From Sinobaca qinghaiensis (GTDB taxonomy: Bacteria > Bacillota > Bacilli > Bacillales > Marinococcaceae), in assembly GCF_003610495.1 (NCBI RefSeq), contig NZ_RAPK01000007.1:310001-374000 (forward strand): a stretch of 64,000 nucleotides of DNA. Direction: 5' to 3'. This document shows positions 61,453-64,000 of this stretch, one piece after another (positions within the stretch are counted from its first letter, which is position 1; each line of letters opens with the position of its first letter). Position numbers and translations under genes: made by a program. The notes beneath the pieces were generated by a model that was not told the origin of the DNA, searched no databases, and saw only the letters and a list, made by a program, of their open reading frames with translations.

Positions 61453-61916
61453 TAAGCCTTCTGAAGATGTATTTTCCACTTAACTAAAAACTGCTGTGCA
61501 AATTCCTCGCAGCGGGTTATTTCTTCACCTTCCGGATCCAGCTCAATTTTTAAGTTAGGTTCCACAAGCACGGCTCCTTTTTTCTGAAGCTTCATGCTGA
61601 CTGTATCTACTGCTGCTCCATATTCCAGGTAGGAGGAATCACAGGAACCAAAGCAGGCGGCCGGTATCCCCTTCAGGTCAATGTCTTCCATATCATCATA
61701 GAAATCTTCCAGTTCATACGGCAGATCTCCATCTCCCCATGTGTACGTTCCAAATAATATACCATCGTAGCTTTCCAGTTCTGCAGCTTCGATATCATCC
61801 ATATCGATATGCCTTCTTGTTACATCTGCATGAGGCTTGAGTTGACTCTGTATAATATCAGCTATTTCCTCTGTATTTCCGGATAAGCTGGCAAAAACAA
61901 GTAGAATAGAAGCCAT
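61452..61916 (-). CDS. Flavodoxin (YkuN/YkuP type)
   Basis: Small FMN electron carrier that replaces ferredoxin when iron is scarce. 154 aa. The phosphate loop SLSGNTEE is at 11-18, and the flavin loops TYTWGDGDLPYE near 57-68 and GSCDSSYLEYGAAVD near 92. Bacillus flavodoxins YkuN and YkuP are Fur-repressed and feed fatty-acid desaturase and nitric-oxide synthase. A near-perfect Fur box sits in the promoter here. ATG at 61916 with AAAGGAG upstream. Confidence 0.93.
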   Translation of the reverse strand: MASILLVFASLSGNTEEIADIIQSQLKPHADVTRRHIDMDDIEAAELESYDGILFGTYTWGDGDLPYELEDFYDDMEDIDLKGIPAACFGSCDSSYLEYGAAVDTVSMKLQKKGAVLVEPNLKIELDPEGEEITRCEEFAQQFLVKWKIHLQKA

Positions 61917-61951
61917 CGCAGCGTTCTCCTTTCAACTATCAGGATACACTC

Positions 61952-61981
61952 ACCATAACTGATAATGATTATCAATGTCAA
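61952..61981 (-). promoter_or_regulatory. Promoter with embedded Fur box, upstream of flavodoxin
   Basis: Minus strand: TTGACA (61981-61976), 18-base spacer, TATGGT (61957-61952). The spacer contains the perfect palindrome TGATAATGATTATCA (61960-61974); the 19-base site 61961-61979 matches the classical Fur box at 17 positions. Bound Fur would block RNA polymerase directly, giving induction in low iron. Confidence 0.88.
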
Positions 61982-62114
61982 TGTTGACGATACTAGAAAG
62001 TTCTGACATTGACTTCTCCCCGCCTGTTTGATACGTTTAATTCACTTTGTATACGTTGGTATACTGGGATCTTTCATGATTTTAATTAAATGACAGGAAA
62101 GCAGGCGTCTATTT

Positions 62115-62960
62115 ATGAAAAAAATAAAAATCGTAACGGATTCAACTCTTGATATGAGTGAAGAAGACATTCTAAAGTACGGAGTAAAAGTAGTTCCGCT
62201 TTCTATTTCCATAGATGAAGAAACCTTTTTGGACAGAATAGATATTTCTCCACAGGAATTCATAAAAAAAATGAAAGCTTCTAATGAATTACCTAAAACC
62301 TCCCAGCCTTCTCCGGGTGCTTTTGCCAAGGTATACGATGAGATTCATAAAGAAGGTTTCCAGGTTTTATCGATACATGCCTCAAGCGGACTCAGTGGTA
62401 CGATTAATGCTGCCTATACTGCTTCTGAGATGACAGAAGCTGATGTCACTATAGTAGATTCCAAGTTCATTTCGAAAGCGCTGTCTTTTCAAGTGGAAGA
62501 AGCATGCGAGATGGCAGCCGAGGATAAATCCATGGCTGAAATAGTTACGAAATTGGAACAGGTTCAAAAGAACACCCACCTGTTTGTCGTAGTGCATACT
62601 CTGGAGAATTTAATAAAAGGCGGCCGGATTGGGAAAGGACGCGGACTGATCGGCACTCTGCTTAAAATAAAACCTATTGCTGTTCTTGAAGATGGTGTAT
62701 ATGCGCCGGTAACAAAAGTAAGAAGTTCCTCTCAGGTCATTCGTTTTCTAAGTGAACAGTTCGCTTCCGATACTGCCGGACGCACCGTTAAAAAAGCCGG
62801 CATTGCTCACGCGGATGGAAAAGAGCTTGCTTTAAAAACATCTGAGGCGATCAGAAAAACTGCTCCCGGGCTTACCATTCCCATTGAGGACACTACACCG
62901 GTTATCAGCACACACACAGGTCCCGGTGCCATAGCTTTTATGTACGAATTAGAGGAATAA
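62115..62960 (+). CDS. DegV family fatty-acid-binding protein
   Basis: 281 aa, two-domain fold. Opens KIKIVTDSTLDMSEEDI, with PKTSQPSPGAF near 60 and SIHASSGLSGTINAAYTAS near 88; the conserved Ser and Thr hold the fatty-acid carboxylate. HTLENLIKGGRIGKGRGLIG and the closing THTGPGAIAF are also typical. FakB-type relatives present fatty acids to the kinase FakA for phospholipid synthesis; FakA is not in this window. ATG at 62115, with AGGAAAG some distance upstream. Confidence 0.9.
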   Translation: MKKIKIVTDSTLDMSEEDILKYGVKVVPLSISIDEETFLDRIDISPQEFIKKMKASNELPKTSQPSPGAFAKVYDEIHKEGFQVLSIHASSGLSGTINAAYTASEMTEADVTIVDSKFISKALSFQVEEACEMAAEDKSMAEIVTKLEQVQKNTHLFVVVHTLENLIKGGRIGKGRGLIGTLLKIKPIAVLEDGVYAPVTKVRSSSQVIRFLSEQFASDTAGRTVKKAGIAHADGKELALKTSEAIRKTAPGLTIPIEDTTPVISTHTGPGAIAFMYELEE

Positions 62961-62996
62961 AAAAAACAAGCTGCCGCAAGGGAGCTTGTTGATTCA
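62961..62996 (-). terminator. Terminator after the Gfo/Idh/MocA gene
   Basis: Stem AACAAGCTCCC/GGCAGCTTGTT around TTGC with one mismatch, then eight T on the minus strand. It lies between two convergent genes. Confidence 0.8.
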
Positions 62997-63018
62997 TCTT
63001 AATAGATCGGAACTATTA

Positions 63019-63930
63019 TTACTTACTGAATTCTAATTTTTGAATAATATCTTCAGCCAGTTCATGCACAAGGCGGACCTGGTCATTTGTGTTTTCCGCA
63101 GGCGATGAACCATTCCGAACTGCAGACAGGAAATCTTCAATCATAGGTGTAAATCCTCTCTTCGTTAATGTTGGTTCCCAGTCATCTTCTGCCTGCTTTT
63201 CTGTTCGTTTATCTTTTAAAATATACAGCTCCCGAACATTCTCCGCTACTCTTTTTTCATCCGCTCCGGCCGCTTCCGCACGTTCCTCCGATGCTCCATT
63301 CACTCTGTTCATTACAGCGATTGCTGTACTCCCTCCGCCTGTTATCTGCACCACTGCGTGATGCAGGCAGTTTTCTTTCACTTCACCGGAAACATGCACG
63401 TGTTCAATATCGTGCGGAAATAGAAAAAGAACAGTATCAATCACATGGATAAAATCATCCAGCACAAATTCTCTTACAGTATCCAATTGGAAGGTTCGGT
63501 TTTTCTGCATCAGAATCATAGTAGGGTCTTTTACTTCTTTAAGCTTCTGGTAGACTTTAGCATACCGCCTGTTAAATCCAACCATAAGTAATAAACCTAG
63601 TCGATTTGCTTTATCAATCAACCGGTTGGTGGCCTCTGCATTATTTGTTAACGGCTTATCTACATACACATGTATATTGTGATCGAGTAGAAAATCAATA
63701 ATTTTCTCATGGGAGTCGGTGGATGAATGAACAAAGGCTGCATCAAGCTTTTGTTCTACGAGAGTTTCTAAAGAGGTGTGGCCATTACTAATATGAAAAC
63801 GATCCATTACGTCCTGCAGTACTTGTTCATTTCTGGTGCACAAGTGAATATCTATCTGCTTCATTTGGGATATACTGGGCAGATATGCTTTTAACGCTAT
63901 ATTACCTAGTCCAATTATTCCTATTTTCAT
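63019..63930 (-). CDS. Gfo/Idh/MocA family oxidoreductase
   Basis: 303 aa NAD(P)-dependent dehydrogenase. Rossmann start MKIGIIGLGNIALKAYLPSI, the motif HVYVDKPLTNNAEAT near 91-105 with the conserved EKP-like DKP Lys, and a C-terminal alpha/beta substrate domain ending MIEDFLSAVRNGSSP. Members act on sugars, inositols and related compounds; the substrate is not evident and no sugar operon is nearby. ATG at 63930 has GGAGGG six bases upstream; the longer frame to 63975 is rejected. Confidence 0.9.
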   Translation of the reverse strand: MKIGIIGLGNIALKAYLPSISQMKQIDIHLCTRNEQVLQDVMDRFHISNGHTSLETLVEQKLDAAFVHSSTDSHEKIIDFLLDHNIHVYVDKPLTNNAEATNRLIDKANRLGLLLMVGFNRRYAKVYQKLKEVKDPTMILMQKNRTFQLDTVREFVLDDFIHVIDTVLFLFPHDIEHVHVSGEVKENCLHHAVVQITGGGSTAIAVMNRVNGASEERAEAAGADEKRVAENVRELYILKDKRTEKQAEDDWEPTLTKRGFTPMIEDFLSAVRNGSSPAENTNDQVRLVHELAEDIIQKLEFSK

Positions 63931-64000
63931 GATTCCCTCCAGTAGAACGTTTTTTTTATAGTATAGCAGGTCCATGCCATGACCTGAATCCTTCTTTTTC

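Noticed and set aside
61973-62013. Inverted repeat TCAATGTC/GACATTGA upstream of the Fur box
   Set aside because: Arms are only 8 bp and 25 bases apart with no associated element; likely chance.

Overview
The window reads as the chromosome of a low-to-mid GC Bacillaceae (Bacillota) that lives in salty, probably alkaline conditions. Three observations suggest this. Gene order follows the Bacillus ylaF-pycA-cta-ylb-bshC-dcw stretch, mostly on the minus strand. Several extracytoplasmic proteins carry very acidic tails. The window also encodes a NaChBac-type voltage-gated sodium channel of the kind first found in an alkaliphilic Bacillus. MurE carries the meso-diaminopimelate motif DNPR. An Alkalicoccus/Salisediminibacterium-like organism would fit, but this is inference. 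No rRNA, tRNA, insertion sequence, prophage or CRISPR array was found.

Layout. (1) 1-13.4 kb, minus: the division and cell wall (dcw) cluster mraZ-rsmH-ftsL-pbpB-murE-mraY-murD-murG-murB-divIB-ftsA-ftsZ (ftsZ cut by the window edge), with a three-repeat MraZ operator in front. The sporulation paralogues spoVD and spoVE, and ylxW/ylxX/sbp, are missing from their usual places. (2) 13.5-15.2 kb: a chemoreceptor behind a sigma-D-like promoter. (3) 15.3-25.1 kb: bshC, a DUF3397-like gene, ylbP, a crotonase, rpmF-yceD, tmcAL, a PDZ/Lon protease (ylbL), coaD, rsmD, an MFS exporter and ylbG. ylbJ is absent. (4) 25.2-36.4 kb: an accessory block between ylbG and ylbF holding a CrtI-like oxidoreductase, an SDR, a T-box-controlled proB-proA-proC operon, a renalase-like flavoprotein, the sodium channel, aspartokinase, tnrA with two TnrA boxes, cbpB/darB and an SRPBCC protein. 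(5) 36.4-46.1 kb: ylbF, a thioesterase, a YugN-like gene, a YtvI-like permease, then the caa3 oxidase operon (ctaB-like, ctaC-F, DUF420) with divergent ctaA. (6) 46.2-48.8 kb: photolyase plus an Eis-like acetyltransferase. (7) 48.9-58.7 kb: pyc, ylaN, phoH2, ylaL, ylaI, ylaH, typA, ylaF. ftsW is missing from the ylaN-pyc junction. (8) 58.7-64 kb: O-methyltransferase, map, M42 peptidase, a Fur-controlled flavodoxin, DegV and a Gfo/Idh/MocA oxidoreductase.

How it works together. The dcw block makes lipid II and starts septation. The cta block builds an aa3-type terminal oxidase with a fused cytochrome c and its heme A synthase. The middle block links nitrogen status (TnrA), c-di-AMP/potassium signalling (CbpB), proline supply (T-box) and sodium entry (NaChBac), a set suited to osmotic and sodium stress.

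Most noteworthy: the UbiA-like protein at the ctaB position has lost the catalytic Asp motif of heme O synthase. DivIB and PBP2B both end in long acidic tails on the outer face of the membrane. Both usual SEDS gene positions (spoVE, ftsW) are empty. A structured, unassigned leader precedes aspartokinase. No new defence or mobile system is apparent; most of the window is housekeeping chromosome.
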